Part shown: positions 42,523 through 51,334 of the stretch, piece after piece
Position numbering within the stretch: position 1 is the first letter of the stretch
Layout: each line of letters starts with the position of its first letter
Source: Ancylobacter vacuolatus
Lineage (GTDB): Bacteria > Pseudomonadota > Alphaproteobacteria > Rhizobiales > Xanthobacteraceae
DNA length: 64,000 nucleotides
Direction: 5' to 3'
Assembly: GCF_030813595.1 (NCBI RefSeq)
Contig: NZ_JAUSUH010000008.1
Coordinates: forward strand, 154,501-218,500
Notes under the pieces: model-generated
The model's database searches: none
The model's input: only the letters and a program-made list of their open reading frames with translations
What the model was told of the DNA's origin: nothing
Translations under genes and position numbers: made by a program

Positions 42523-44319
42523 TTGAGCGCCGCAAGGATCGCGACATTGACGTCAGACATTCCCCTCTGGTCCGCCCTGCGTGCCGCGTTTCGCGAATTG
42601 TCGCCGCGCCGCCGCCTCGCCATTATCCCGCTGCTTCTCCTCATGTTTGCGGGGGCGCTGGCGGAACTTGTCAGTCTCGGCGCGCTGGTGTCTTTCCTGA
42701 CGCTGATCGCCCAGCCTGAGCGGATCCAGCAGGCCGGTCGGGTCGGCATGCTGTTCCAGGCGGTGGGTGCCGACACGCCGGTGCGGGTGGTCTGCCTGTC
42801 GACAGCTCTGTTCGCCACCGCCGCCCTCCTCGCAATGGGATTGCGGCTGGCACTCATGCGGGCGACGCTCGGCTTCGCTTTTGGCGTGGCATATGAACTC
42901 GGGGTGCGCCTGTTCGCCAATAGGCTCCACCAGAGCTACATCTACCATACGCAGGGCAATTCCAGCACCATCATCGCAGCCATCAACAAGGCGCAGATCG
43001 TGACCGGCGAGCTCCTGCTGCCGATCCTGCAGGCGGTCGTGTCGACGGTGATCGCGCTGTTCATCATCGCCGGGCTGGTCTGGGTGGATCCCCTGCTGGC
43101 GCTTCTTCTCGGCGGGCTGTTCGCGGCCATCTACCTGACGATGTCGGCCATCAGCCAGGTTCAGCTGCGGCGTAATGGCAGGATCCTCGCGCAGATGCAG
43201 GAGGCCCGCGTGAAGATCATGCAGGAAGGGCTTGGCGGCATCCGCGACATTCTCATCGACCGTTCGCAGCCCGTCTTCATCGAGGCCTACGACCAGATCG
43301 AGGCGTCCCTGCGCGACGCGCGCGCTGCCACGAGCTTCGCCTCGCAGTCCCCGCGCTTCATTGTCGAGGGGTTCGGCATGATCGTGGTGGCGGTCGTCGC
43401 GGCGGTGCTGGCGGTGCGGCATGGCGGGCTCGTCGACGCGATTCCCATTCTCGGCGTGCTCGCGCTGGGGGCCCAGCGCCTCCTGCCGCTGCTGCAGCTC
43501 ATCTATAGCGCCTGGGCCATGTCGGCGGCCGGCCGCCAGTCGCTGATCGATCTCCTGCGGCTGCTGGCGCGGCCTGTGCCCTCGGAGCCCGAGCGGCAGG
43601 AGGCGATCACCTTCGATCACGCGCTGGAGCTCGATCGGGTGGGGTATCGTTACGGCGAGAATGGGCGGCCCGTGCTGACCGACATCTGCCTGCGGATTCC
43701 GCGGGGCGCGCGCATCGGCATCGCCGGGCAGACCGGCAGCGGCAAGTCGACCCTCATGGACCTCATCATCGGCCTGCTGGAGCCGACCGAGGGGGTGATC
43801 CGCATCGATGGCGCACCCCTGACCGTGCATAACCGCGCGGCCTGGCAGCAGCATGTCGCCCATGTGCCGCAGGCGATCTTTCTTTCAGACGCGAGTGTGA
43901 CGCAGAACATCGCCTTCGGTGTGCGCGATAATGAGGTCGATCACGACCGGGTGCGACGCGCCGCGGAGCAGGCGGAACTTGCCGACGTTATCGAGGCCCT
44001 GCCCCAGGGCTATGCCACCCGTGTCGGCGAGCGTGGCATCCAGCTTTCCGGGGGGCAGCGCCAGCGCATCGGCATTGCGCGCGCGCTCTACAAGCAGGCC
44101 TCGGTGCTGGTGTTCGACGAAGCGACCAGCGCACTCGACAACGACACCGAAGCCTCGGTGATGCGTGCGATCGAGCGGCTGGACCGGAAGCTTACCATCC
44201 TCATCATCGCCCACCGGCTGACGACGCTGGAGGGCTGTGACGAGATCATCCGGCTGGAGAAGGGGCGGATCGTGCGCCAGCCGGTCGTCGTGCACGCGGC
44301 GTCAACGGCGGGTCCCTGA
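42523..44319 (+). CDS. ABC exporter, PglK/MsbA-type, candidate lipid-linked oligosaccharide flippase
   Basis: 598 residues. Six membrane helices (about 30-330) are fused to one ATPase with Walker A AGQTGSGKST (about 400-409), signature LSGGQRQR (about 508), Walker B VLVFDEATSALD (about 529) and switch IAHRLT (about 562). In Campylobacter PglK, an enzyme of this shape, flips the lipid-linked heptasaccharide. No Wzx-type flippase gene occurs in the locus, so this exporter may fill that role (inference). It starts at TTG 42523, 231 bp after the dehydratase gene; GAGAG is a weak ribosome site. The gap shows no feature I can support. Confidence 0.88.
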   Translation: MSAARIATLTSDIPLWSALRAAFRELSPRRRLAIIPLLLLMFAGALAELVSLGALVSFLTLIAQPERIQQAGRVGMLFQAVGADTPVRVVCLSTALFATAALLAMGLRLALMRATLGFAFGVAYELGVRLFANRLHQSYIYHTQGNSSTIIAAINKAQIVTGELLLPILQAVVSTVIALFIIAGLVWVDPLLALLLGGLFAAIYLTMSAISQVQLRRNGRILAQMQEARVKIMQEGLGGIRDILIDRSQPVFIEAYDQIEASLRDARAATSFASQSPRFIVEGFGMIVVAVVAAVLAVRHGGLVDAIPILGVLALGAQRLLPLLQLIYSAWAMSAAGRQSLIDLLRLLARPVPSEPERQEAITFDHALELDRVGYRYGENGRPVLTDICLRIPRGARIGIAGQTGSGKSTLMDLIIGLLEPTEGVIRIDGAPLTVHNRAAWQQHVAHVPQAIFLSDASVTQNIAFGVRDNEVDHDRVRRAAEQAELADVIEALPQGYATRVGERGIQLSGGQRQRIGIARALYKQASVLVFDEATSALDNDTEASVMRAIERLDRKLTILIIAHRLTTLEGCDEIIRLEKGRIVRQPVVVHAASTAGP

Positions 44320-44470
44320 GAATGAGGACGCCTCCTGCCGCTGGACAAACGTGCGGCGCGGGGCCTCTCCAGACAAACACGGGCCTGGCTTGCTTGGGTA
44401 CTGGCGCCGTCTATAGAGAGGGCAGAGAACTGCCGGGGCATTCGCGGCAGTCCGACGCACGGAATACCCC

Positions 44471-45586
44471 ATGAGGATCGCCTTCTTTCTCGGAATCCTT
44501 GGCGATGGCGGGACGGAGAGGTCGACGATCCGCCTGGCGAAGGAGCTGGTCGCGCGGGGCTATCGCGTCGATCTCGTTGCCAGCAGCGTGCGTGGCGACA
44601 TGGTGCGCGAGGTTTCCGCGGGCGTGCGGTTGGTCGACCTGAAGGCGGGGGGCACGGCAAGGGCGATCATTCCCTATATCCATTATCTGCGGCGGGAGGA
44701 TCCCGAGATCGTTTTCGCCTGCCCCAGCAGCGTCTGCTTCGTTGCGGCGGCGGTGAACGGCACGCTGACGCGGCGCCGGACGGTCATCTTCGTGCAGCAT
44801 ACCTGGGAAGGGGTGCTGCACGGCAGGCAGGCCCGATTCCGCTATGGGCTGCAGCAGAAATTCGTCCTTCCCGCCTATCGCCGCGCCGAGGCGATCATCG
44901 CCGTGTCGCACGCCAGCAAGCAGCAGCTTCTTGGCATTGCGGGAATGAGGCCGGAGCGCATCCACGTTATCTACGGTCCGATCTGGAGCCCAGCCCTCGA
45001 GGAGAGCGCCCGCGAAGCGGTCACCCATCCCTGGCTCGCGGAGCCGCGCGGGGGGCCGGTCATTCTCGCGGTCGGCCGCCTCTCGCGGGAGAAGGGGATC
45101 GACACGCTGCTGCGCGCTTTCGCGCTACTGCCACGCGGACGCGAGGCGCGGTTGCTTGTGCTGGGCGAGGGGGAGGAGCGACCGGCGCTGGAGCAATTGG
45201 TTGCCGAGCTCGGGCTCACCGGCCGCGTCTCGATGCCCGGCTTCGAGCCGAACCCCTTCGCCTATATGGCGCGCTCTGCGTTGCTCGTTCTGCCCTCGCG
45301 CCATGAAGCGCTCGGAAACGTGCTGGTCGAGGCGATGGCGGTCGGTACGCCCGTCGTTTCCACGAACTCGCCCGGCGGGACGGGGGAGATCCTGGAGCAA
45401 GGCAGATTCGGCACTCAGGTGCCCGTCGACGATCCGCCGGCCATGGCGCGCGCCATCGAGGCGACGCTCGACGCCCCGCTTGCCCCCGAACTGTTGCGCG
45501 CGCGGGCGCGGGTGTTTTCCGCCACAAGCTCGGTCGTCGCGGTGGAGCAGCTCATGCACGAGCTGGCGGCACGTCGCCGGCCTTGA
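44471..45586 (+). CDS. Glycosyltransferase family 4 protein
   Basis: 371 residues, GT-B fold. The N-terminal domain begins FFLGILGDGGTERSTIRLA, with the Gly-rich acceptor-side loop. The C-terminal domain has ILAVGRLSREKGIDTLLRAF (about 198-217) and PSRHEALGNVLVEAMAVGTP (about 276-295), containing the E-x7-E donor motif. It adds one sugar to the growing lipid-linked repeat unit at the cytoplasmic face. Sugar and linkage are not predictable here. It is convergent with the sialyltransferase-like gene; 14 bp with a weak TTGATC/GATCAA hairpin separate them. Confidence 0.9.
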   Translation: MRIAFFLGILGDGGTERSTIRLAKELVARGYRVDLVASSVRGDMVREVSAGVRLVDLKAGGTARAIIPYIHYLRREDPEIVFACPSSVCFVAAAVNGTLTRRRTVIFVQHTWEGVLHGRQARFRYGLQQKFVLPAYRRAEAIIAVSHASKQQLLGIAGMRPERIHVIYGPIWSPALEESAREAVTHPWLAEPRGGPVILAVGRLSREKGIDTLLRAFALLPRGREARLLVLGEGEERPALEQLVAELGLTGRVSMPGFEPNPFAYMARSALLVLPSRHEALGNVLVEAMAVGTPVVSTNSPGGTGEILEQGRFGTQVPVDDPPAMARAIEATLDAPLAPELLRARARVFSATSSVVAVEQLMHELAARRRP

Positions 45587-45600
45587 TCGCGGGAGAAGGA

Positions 45601-46518
45601 TCAAATCCGAACGAACTCAACGCGCTCATGCGAAAAATACAGCTCAGTGCTGGATCCGTGATGAAAGACGGTCACTCGGTCGTAAATATCCAGCAAGTTG
45701 ACCAGGATCAGCTCTGCGGGGGGCGCCCCGGTGAGAACGTGGAATGAGCCATGGCCCAGGTCACCTTTGAAGTGGGGGTGCGGTTTCAAATAGACGTCGT
45801 CCGATGAATCGGTCAGCGTCTTTATGAAGGCCTCATCCTGGCTCCAACTCGACAGATACAGGATGCAGCATGCGCTCTTTCGATCCGCGCCGGTCAGCGG
45901 AGGATAGGAAAACAGCGCGCAGAGGCTGGCAAGGTGACGTCGTATGACGTCGACCGGAGAATGGACGATCTGCCGAACCTTGCGCTCCATGCCCGGAAGC
46001 GCCGACAGGTAGGCATCCGGCCTCAGGACATAGACGTTCGAGGTGAGTACGCTGTTGCCAAGATGGGTTCCTGCGCCCGTCAGCGCGATGACCGCGCGCT
46101 TTCTGCTGGAATAGAGGTCCTTCCTGTAGGTGCCGACACCTTCTTCATACACGTTGATACGTGTATTTCGGGACAGTAATTTGAAGAATAACAAATATAG
46201 ACAATGCTTCAATCCCGCATCGCCGCCGATGAAGAGTTCGTCACCTTCAAGAGCGGCGGCGTAACGCGACGCCAGGCGGAACGATGGGAAATAGCGTGCC
46301 GATTTCCACCCCGGACTGATGGAGAGCGCGGTGAATCGGTCGCAGATCACTTCGCCATTCGTGAACGAGCCGATCATGATCATGTGCTTGTCGACATCAG
46401 GGCCGAGATCGTGCGCGATGGACAGCGAAAACAGGATCTGGAGAGGCGTCGCGGCGACAAAGACGCAGGTCCTCCGGCCTCCGCCGTCGGTCGAGGTCTT
46501 GCCTTCACTCAAAGTCAT
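45601..46518 (-). CDS. Sialyltransferase-like glycosyltransferase (GT52/GT38-type), likely nonulosonic acid transferase
   Basis: 305 residues. It starts the fold with CVFVAATPLQILFSL (about 17-31), the usual start of GT52 enzymes. The three motifs of bacterial sialyltransferases are visible: D/E-D/E-G as YEEGVGTY (about 143-150), HP as KPHPHF (about 248-253) and the Ser motif HHGSSTELYF (about 286-295). It follows pseI with a 14-base overlap, so CMP-pseudaminic acid is the natural donor (inference). The base composition is clearly less GC-rich than the neighbours, which suggests acquisition. ATG 46518 is chosen; a longer frame upstream lies within pseI. Confidence 0.78.
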   Translation of the reverse strand: MTLSEGKTSTDGGGRRTCVFVAATPLQILFSLSIAHDLGPDVDKHMIMIGSFTNGEVICDRFTALSISPGWKSARYFPSFRLASRYAAALEGDELFIGGDAGLKHCLYLLFFKLLSRNTRINVYEEGVGTYRKDLYSSRKRAVIALTGAGTHLGNSVLTSNVYVLRPDAYLSALPGMERKVRQIVHSPVDVIRRHLASLCALFSYPPLTGADRKSACCILYLSSWSQDEAFIKTLTDSSDDVYLKPHPHFKGDLGHGSFHVLTGAPPAELILVNLLDIYDRVTVFHHGSSTELYFSHERVEFVRI

Positions 46519-47551
46519 TGCCCAGCACCGGGGTGTTGGCGGTGATGTCACGCGTGGCGCGTTTGCCCACGACGCTGTCGAGGTGCTTGGGCGCCAGCCC
46601 ATAGCCGGGCCGCACGCTGCGCACGGCCTCGGCGGGGATGATCTCGCCCGCCTTCACATCCCTCACGAAGTAGAGCGAGCGGCGGAACTGCTCATTGCCC
46701 TTCTCGCTGGGCTTGCGGCCGTAATCGACCCGGCCGAGTGCGCTCCAGGCGGTCCGGGCGTCGCGGCACAGCGCCGCCAATTCCGCCGGCTCCAGTGAGA
46801 AGCTGTCATCGGGCCCGCCGCCGCTGCGATCCAGGGTGAAGTGCTTCTCGATGATCGCGGCGCCCAGCGCGACGCTGGCGATTGCCGTCGCGTTGTCGAG
46901 GGTGTGGTCGGACAGCCCGACCACCAGGCCGAAGCGTGCCTCCAGATCGGCGATGGTGCGCAGATTGTAGTCCTGCGCCGGCGCGGGATAGCCGCTGACG
47001 CAGTGAAGCAGGGCAATCTCCCGGCACCCCCCTTCGCGCGCGGCTTCCACCGCCTCGGCGATTTCCTCGGCATCGGCGATGCCGGTGGAGATGATCAGCG
47101 GCTTGCCCGTGCCGGCGGCGTAGCGGATCAGCGGCAGGTCCACGGCCTCGAAGGAGGCGATCTTGTAGGCCGGGGCGTTGAGGTCCTCCAGCAGGTCGAT
47201 CGCTGTGGTGTCGAAGGGCGAGCTGAAGATCGTTATGCCCAACTCCGCCGCCCGCTGGAAGAGCGGCCGGTGCCAGTCCCAGGGCAAGTGCGCTTCGGCA
47301 TAGAGGTCGTAGAGCGTGCGCCCGTCCCACAGGCCGCCCTTGATGCGGAATTCGTCGCCGTCGCTGTCGAGGGTGATGGTGTCGGGCCGGTAGGTCTGCA
47401 GCTTCACCGCGTCGGCGCCGGCCGCGTGGGCCGCGTCGAGAATGCGCAGGGCGGTATCGAGCGAGCCATTATGATTGGCGGACAGCTCCGCAATCACGTA
47501 AGGCGGCCCATCGGTTCCTATGGCGCGGCCGGCAATCTCGATCCTGCTCAT
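46505..47551 (-). CDS. pseI: Pseudaminic acid synthase PseI
   Basis: 348 residues. It condenses 2,4-diacetamido-2,4,6-trideoxy-L-altrose with phosphoenolpyruvate to pseudaminic acid. The NeuB barrel starts VIAELSANHNGSLDTALRI (about 19-37) and has ADAVKLQTYRPDTITLD (about 46-62), IFSSPFDTTAIDLLE (about 107-121), PAYKIASFE, VGLSDHTL and IEKHFTLDR. The C-terminal antifreeze-like SAF domain is GEIIPAEAVRSVRPGYGL (about 302-319). Wording such as SANHNGSL and LWDGRTLYDLY is nearer to PseI than NeuB or LegI. ATG 47551 (CAGGAG seven bases upstream) overlaps the pseH stop as ATGA. Confidence 0.93.
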   Translation of the reverse strand: MSRIEIAGRAIGTDGPPYVIAELSANHNGSLDTALRILDAAHAAGADAVKLQTYRPDTITLDSDGDEFRIKGGLWDGRTLYDLYAEAHLPWDWHRPLFQRAAELGITIFSSPFDTTAIDLLEDLNAPAYKIASFEAVDLPLIRYAAGTGKPLIISTGIADAEEIAEAVEAAREGGCREIALLHCVSGYPAPAQDYNLRTIADLEARFGLVVGLSDHTLDNATAIASVALGAAIIEKHFTLDRSGGGPDDSFSLEPAELAALCRDARTAWSALGRVDYGRKPSEKGNEQFRRSLYFVRDVKAGEIIPAEAVRSVRPGYGLAPKHLDSVVGKRATRDITANTPVLGNDFE

Positions 47552-48069
47552 ATTGTACTCCTGACCGTCCCACCCGCTCGCCATTCGTGCTGTAGCAGGC
47601 CGAAGTGGACGAGGGAATGATGGGCTCCGTGGATGAGTTTCTGATCGCGCAGCAGCCCTTCCTCAATGAAGCCGAGGCGCCGATGCAGCGCCAGGGAGGC
47701 AAGGTTGCCGGTCATGACTTGCGCGTACACCTTATGCAGCTTCAGCGTGTCGAAGGCATGCCCCAGGGCCGCCTGGCCCAGCTTCGTCCCGGTGCCTTTC
47801 GGCCGGCCGGGACGGGCATAGAACCCCCAGTCCGACACGCCGTCGGGGGCGACATTGTTGAACTGGGCGAAGCCGATGGTCGTGGGTCCTTCCTCCACGA
47901 TCAGTCGTGCGCAGTAAGAGGGCGCGTGCGCGAACCACGCCTCGTGTTCGGACGGGGAGATTTCGTGCTGGGTGAACATCGCCCGGCGCACGTCGGGGTG
48001 GTTTCTCCACGCCAGCAGCGTGGGAAGGTCATCCGCCGTGAGCGGCCGAACCGTGCAGGTCTCAGCCAT
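47548..48069 (-). CDS. pseH: PseH-type N-acetyltransferase (GNAT)
   Basis: 173 residues. A GNAT fold: TVRPLTADDLPTLLAWRNHP (about 6-25), IGFAQFNNVA, then the acetyl-CoA loop RPKGTGTKLGQAAL (about 94-107) and ALHRRLGFIEEGLLRDQ. It would acetylate the 4-amino group of the altrosamine made by PseC. ATG 48069 overlaps the pseG stop by eight bases; the 3' end overlaps pseI as ATGA. Context inside the Pse set makes the assignment firm. Confidence 0.9.
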   Translation of the reverse strand: MAETCTVRPLTADDLPTLLAWRNHPDVRRAMFTQHEISPSEHEAWFAHAPSYCARLIVEEGPTTIGFAQFNNVAPDGVSDWGFYARPGRPKGTGTKLGQAALGHAFDTLKLHKVYAQVMTGNLASLALHRRLGFIEEGLLRDQKLIHGAHHSLVHFGLLQHEWRAGGTVRSTI

Positions 48070-49177
48070 GTTGCACCATGCCGCGAACAACCCGCGCCGC
48101 GCCCTCGCCATCGGCGATCGCTGCCCCGCCGCGGCTGAGCCGCTGCAGGAACGGGACAAGTGTATCATCCTGCAGATGGTGCTCGATGCAGGCGGCCGCC
48201 TCGCCGCCACTGGAGACTGCGACCGATGCCTCCTGCTGGTGCAGACTTTCCGCGATGCTACGTTGGTTTTCCGCCAGCACCAACACGATGCTCGGCAGCC
48301 CGAGCGCGCAGCGCTCCCAGGAAGTGCTGCCGGCGGCGCCGATGGCAAGGTCGCTGTCGGTCATCAGCCGGGCCATGTCGGCGACACCGACGCGGACATG
48401 AGTGGCGTTGCACATCCGCGCCGCACGGGCCTCGACCTGCGCCCGCCACGGTGCCTGCGGGCCCAGCACCACCGTGATCTCCAGGTCGCGCGGCAGGGGG
48501 CAGGCGTCGAGCGCGTCGAGCACACGCTCGGTGACGTTGTCCTTGTCGATGCCGCCCATCGTGACCAGAAGCCGCCCGAGCCGGGGTTGGCGCCGCCGCG
48601 TCAGGCTCTCGGCTCGCAGCGCCGCGAATTCGGGCCGCAGCAGCGCGTAACGGGGGCCGGCCAACACCGGGGTATCTATGGGCAGGAAGGCGGCATAGTC
48701 CTGCGCCCGGCGGCCGGTATTCTGGTCGAGCAGAAGGTCGCAGGCGTGTGTCCGGTCGGCGAGGTCGTCGATCACCATGAGGTGGCGGCAGGACGGGCGC
48801 AGCGCCTCCTCCCAGCGGCCGTCGAGCGCGTAATGGTCGACGACCAGCCAGTCGACCGGCGTCGGGCCGATGGCCGCGCGCGTTTCCCGCGCGTCCTGCG
48901 TCCATGTCACGCCGAGCCAGTGCGCATGAGCGGGGCCGCTGGCGTCCTGCGCGGGGAGAGCCTCGGCGGCGGGCAGCGGCCGGGTCGCGTGGCCGCGCTG
49001 CGCGATGGCCTTCCTGAGGTCGCCCGGCATGGCGCGGCAGATGAAGAGGCACGTAGCCCCCTCCCGGATGAGCGCATCGGCTAGCGTCAGGCAGCGCATG
49101 ACATGGCCGGTGCCGATCTCGATCGAGGCGTCGGCCCGGAAGGCGACGCGCAGGCCCTCCGGTCGCGGGCGGCTCAT
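48062..49177 (-). CDS. pseG: UDP-sugar hydrolase PseG
   Basis: 371 residues, GT-B-like. It removes UDP from UDP-2,4-diacetamido-2,4,6-trideoxy-altrose. It starts with RVAFRADASIEIGTGHVMRC (about 10-29), whose GTGHVMRC is the PseG signature with the catalytic His, followed by WLVVDHYALD (about 110), MVIDDLADR, LVTMGGIDKDN (about 205) and IGAAGSTSWERCALGLPS (about 281-298). ATG 49177 overlaps the pseF stop as ATGA; the open frame upstream is inside pseF and not conserved. Confidence 0.92.
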   Translation of the reverse strand: MSRPRPEGLRVAFRADASIEIGTGHVMRCLTLADALIREGATCLFICRAMPGDLRKAIAQRGHATRPLPAAEALPAQDASGPAHAHWLGVTWTQDARETRAAIGPTPVDWLVVDHYALDGRWEEALRPSCRHLMVIDDLADRTHACDLLLDQNTGRRAQDYAAFLPIDTPVLAGPRYALLRPEFAALRAESLTRRRQPRLGRLLVTMGGIDKDNVTERVLDALDACPLPRDLEITVVLGPQAPWRAQVEARAARMCNATHVRVGVADMARLMTDSDLAIGAAGSTSWERCALGLPSIVLVLAENQRSIAESLHQQEASVAVSSGGEAAACIEHHLQDDTLVPFLQRLSRGGAAIADGEGAARVVRGMVQHG

Positions 49178-49872
49178 GCTTCGGTTCCCGGCGCCAGCGC
49201 ACGGAACATCCACTCGGCCCTGTCCCAGTCGTCCGGCGTGTCGATGTCCTGCACACGCTGGCGCGGCAGGGGGACCGGCGCGCTGCCGGGGCCGAAGATG
49301 ATCTCCTGCGACAGCCAGGCCTCGGCGCGGCCCCAATAGAACTGCGCGGCATCGTGCCAAGTCTCTTCGAGATCCTGCGAGCGAGTGTGGAAATGTTCGG
49401 GCTGCAGCATCGCCACTCGCCCCTCGGGCGTGACGCGTAGGGCGCGCTGGATGGGGGCGGCAAAGCTCGTCACCGAGAAGGCATAGTCTGCCCCCGTCTG
49501 CTCCAGCACCTGCAGCCCGCGTTGTAGGTCGCTCGCCCGTAGGAAGGGGGCGGTGGCGTAGATGCAGCAGGCCTCGCTCACCGTGCCGCCATGCGCGTTC
49601 TGCCAGGCGACGGCATGGGCGATGACGGGGATGGTGCCGGTGTGATCGTCGGAGAGTTCCGGAGGGCGCAGGAACGGCACGTCCGCCCCATGCGCCTGCG
49701 CCACCTCGCCGATCGCCGCGTCGTCGGTGCTGACGAGGATGCGGTCGAAACAGCCGGCCTCGCGCGCGGCGCGGATCGACCAGGCGATAATGGGAACCCC
49801 GCCGAAGGGCCGGATGTTCTTGCCGGGAATGCGCTTGCTTCCGCCACGGGCGGGAATGACGGCGAGCTTCAT
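49174..49872 (-). CDS. pseF: CMP-pseudaminic acid cytidylyltransferase PseF
   Basis: 232 residues. It activates pseudaminic acid with CTP. The N-terminus AVIPARGGSKRIPGKNIRPF (4-23) is the nucleotide-binding loop of CMP-nonulosonate synthetases, with LVSTDDAAIGEVA (about 46) and YATAPFLRASDL (about 105). The middle DAAQFYWGRAEAWL (about 174-187) is typical of PseF. ATG 49872 overlaps the pseC stop as ATGA, so the whole pseC-F-G-H-I series is translationally linked. Confidence 0.93.
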   Translation of the reverse strand: MKLAVIPARGGSKRIPGKNIRPFGGVPIIAWSIRAAREAGCFDRILVSTDDAAIGEVAQAHGADVPFLRPPELSDDHTGTIPVIAHAVAWQNAHGGTVSEACCIYATAPFLRASDLQRGLQVLEQTGADYAFSVTSFAAPIQRALRVTPEGRVAMLQPEHFHTRSQDLEETWHDAAQFYWGRAEAWLSQEIIFGPGSAPVPLPRQRVQDIDTPDDWDRAEWMFRALAPGTEA

Positions 49873-51038
49873 TGGACTAGCGCCTCGCGCAGCACCTCCA
49901 CCACCCGGTCCTGATCGGCGTCTGTCAGCTGCGGATGCATGGGAATGCTGATCGCTCCCCGATAATAGCTCTCCGCCACCGGATAGTCGCCGAGCCGGAA
50001 ACCCATCTGCCGGTAGAAGGGCTGGGTGTGGACGGGGATGTAGTGCAGGTTGACCATGATGTCGGCCGCCCGCAGCGCCTCGAACACTTTCACATGCGTG
50101 GTCGCCAGCCGATCGAGCTGCAGGCGGATGACATAGAGATGAAAGGCCGAATAGCCGTCCGGATGCTGCCAGGGCAGGGTCAGCGGCAGGTCTGCCAGCA
50201 ACCGGTCATAGCGGCGGGCGATCTCGTGGCGGCGGGTGACATAGGCGGTGAGGCGCTCAATCTGGCTCACGCCCAGTGCCGCCTGGATGTCGGTTATCCG
50301 GTAATTGAAACCCAGCGCCACTTGTTGATAGTACCACGGGCCGTCGGATGCGCCCGACATCAGCGCCGCGTCGCGCGTGATGCCATGGCTGCGCAACAGC
50401 CCGAGCCGGGTGGCGAGCGCGTCGTCATTGGTCAGCGCCATGCCGCCCTCGGCGGTGGTGATGATCTTGACCGGGTGGAAGCTAAAAACAGTGATGTCGC
50501 TGTAGCGGCCATTGCCGATGGGCTCGCCGAGATACCTGCCGCCGATGGCGTGCGAGGCATCCTCGATGATCCGGAAGCCATATTTCTGGCTGAGGGCGTG
50601 GATCCGCGCCATGTCGCAGGGCTGCCCGGCGAAGTGGACCGGCACCACGACCTTGGGCAGGCGGCCCTCGGCCTGCGCGCTGGCGAGCTTGGCCTCCAGT
50701 CGGTCCGGGCAGAGATTGTAGGTGCGCGGGTCGATGTCGACGAAGCTGACCTGCGCCCCGCAATAGAGAGCGCAATTGGCGGACGCGACGAAGGTGTTGG
50801 GCGATGTCCACAACCAGTCGCCCGGCCCCAGCCCCAGGGCAAGGCAGGCAATGTGCAGGGCCGAGGTGGCGCTGTTGACCGCCACCGCGTGCCGCGCACC
50901 GGTTTCGGCCAGCACGGCCTGCTCGAAGCGGGGGATGGTCGGGCCCTGGGTCAGGTTCACCGACCGCAGGACCGTGGTGACGGCGTCGATGTCGGACTGG
51001 GTGATGTCCTGTTGCCCGTAGCGGATTATTCGTTCCAC
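49869..51038 (-). CDS. pseC: UDP-4-amino-4,6-dideoxy-L-altrosamine transaminase PseC
   Basis: 389 residues, DegT/DnrJ/EryC1 PLP-dependent family. It aminates the C4 keto group of UDP-2-acetamido-2,6-dideoxy-beta-L-arabino-hexos-4-ulose. It has YGQQDITQSDIDAVTTVL (7-24), VNSATSALHIACLALGLGPG (about 52-71), DASHAIGGRYLGEPIG (about 155), and FSFHPVKIITTAEGG with the PLP lysine (about 178-192). GTG 51038 with GGAG ten bases upstream is used; more upstream starts have no homology. It is the first gene of the Pse operon. The enzyme that should make its substrate, PseB, is not in the operon. Confidence 0.92.
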   Translation of the reverse strand: MERIIRYGQQDITQSDIDAVTTVLRSVNLTQGPTIPRFEQAVLAETGARHAVAVNSATSALHIACLALGLGPGDWLWTSPNTFVASANCALYCGAQVSFVDIDPRTYNLCPDRLEAKLASAQAEGRLPKVVVPVHFAGQPCDMARIHALSQKYGFRIIEDASHAIGGRYLGEPIGNGRYSDITVFSFHPVKIITTAEGGMALTNDDALATRLGLLRSHGITRDAALMSGASDGPWYYQQVALGFNYRITDIQAALGVSQIERLTAYVTRRHEIARRYDRLLADLPLTLPWQHPDGYSAFHLYVIRLQLDRLATTHVKVFEALRAADIMVNLHYIPVHTQPFYRQMGFRLGDYPVAESYYRGAISIPMHPQLTDADQDRVVEVLREALVQ

Positions 51039-51334
51039 GCCCGTTTCTCCACAGTCACCGATTCGCCACCTCTCGGCGGCCTTTCCCACCCTCAGGCCGT
51101 GGATGGGGATATGCACCGCGCGGGGTCGTTCTGTCGCCCTAAAAATCGCGATGCGCCGAGGCCGGTGGCGCGCGAGAGTGTCCCAGTTGCGGAGGGGGGG
51201 CAACTAGGCGATGGTGACGCCACGTTTCTCCAGCCGGCGCGGGACCGTCGCTTTCCCGGTACCAGCGCCCTCGCCGTGGCGAGGGGGGCCGTAGAGACAG
51301 GCCAAGCTTAGTGCCGCAATCTGCGGCGTCGTGA
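51039..51334. other. Divergent intergenic region between pseC and the polymerase-like gene
   Basis: 296 bp that must hold the promoter of the Pse operon and possibly that of the next plus-strand group. I find no convincing box pair, repeat or small gene. Confidence 0.4.

Noticed and set aside
44429..44455. CTGCCG/CGGCAG inverted repeat before the glycosyltransferase gene as a terminator
   Set aside because: Short stem and no T run; the gap has no other sign of termination.
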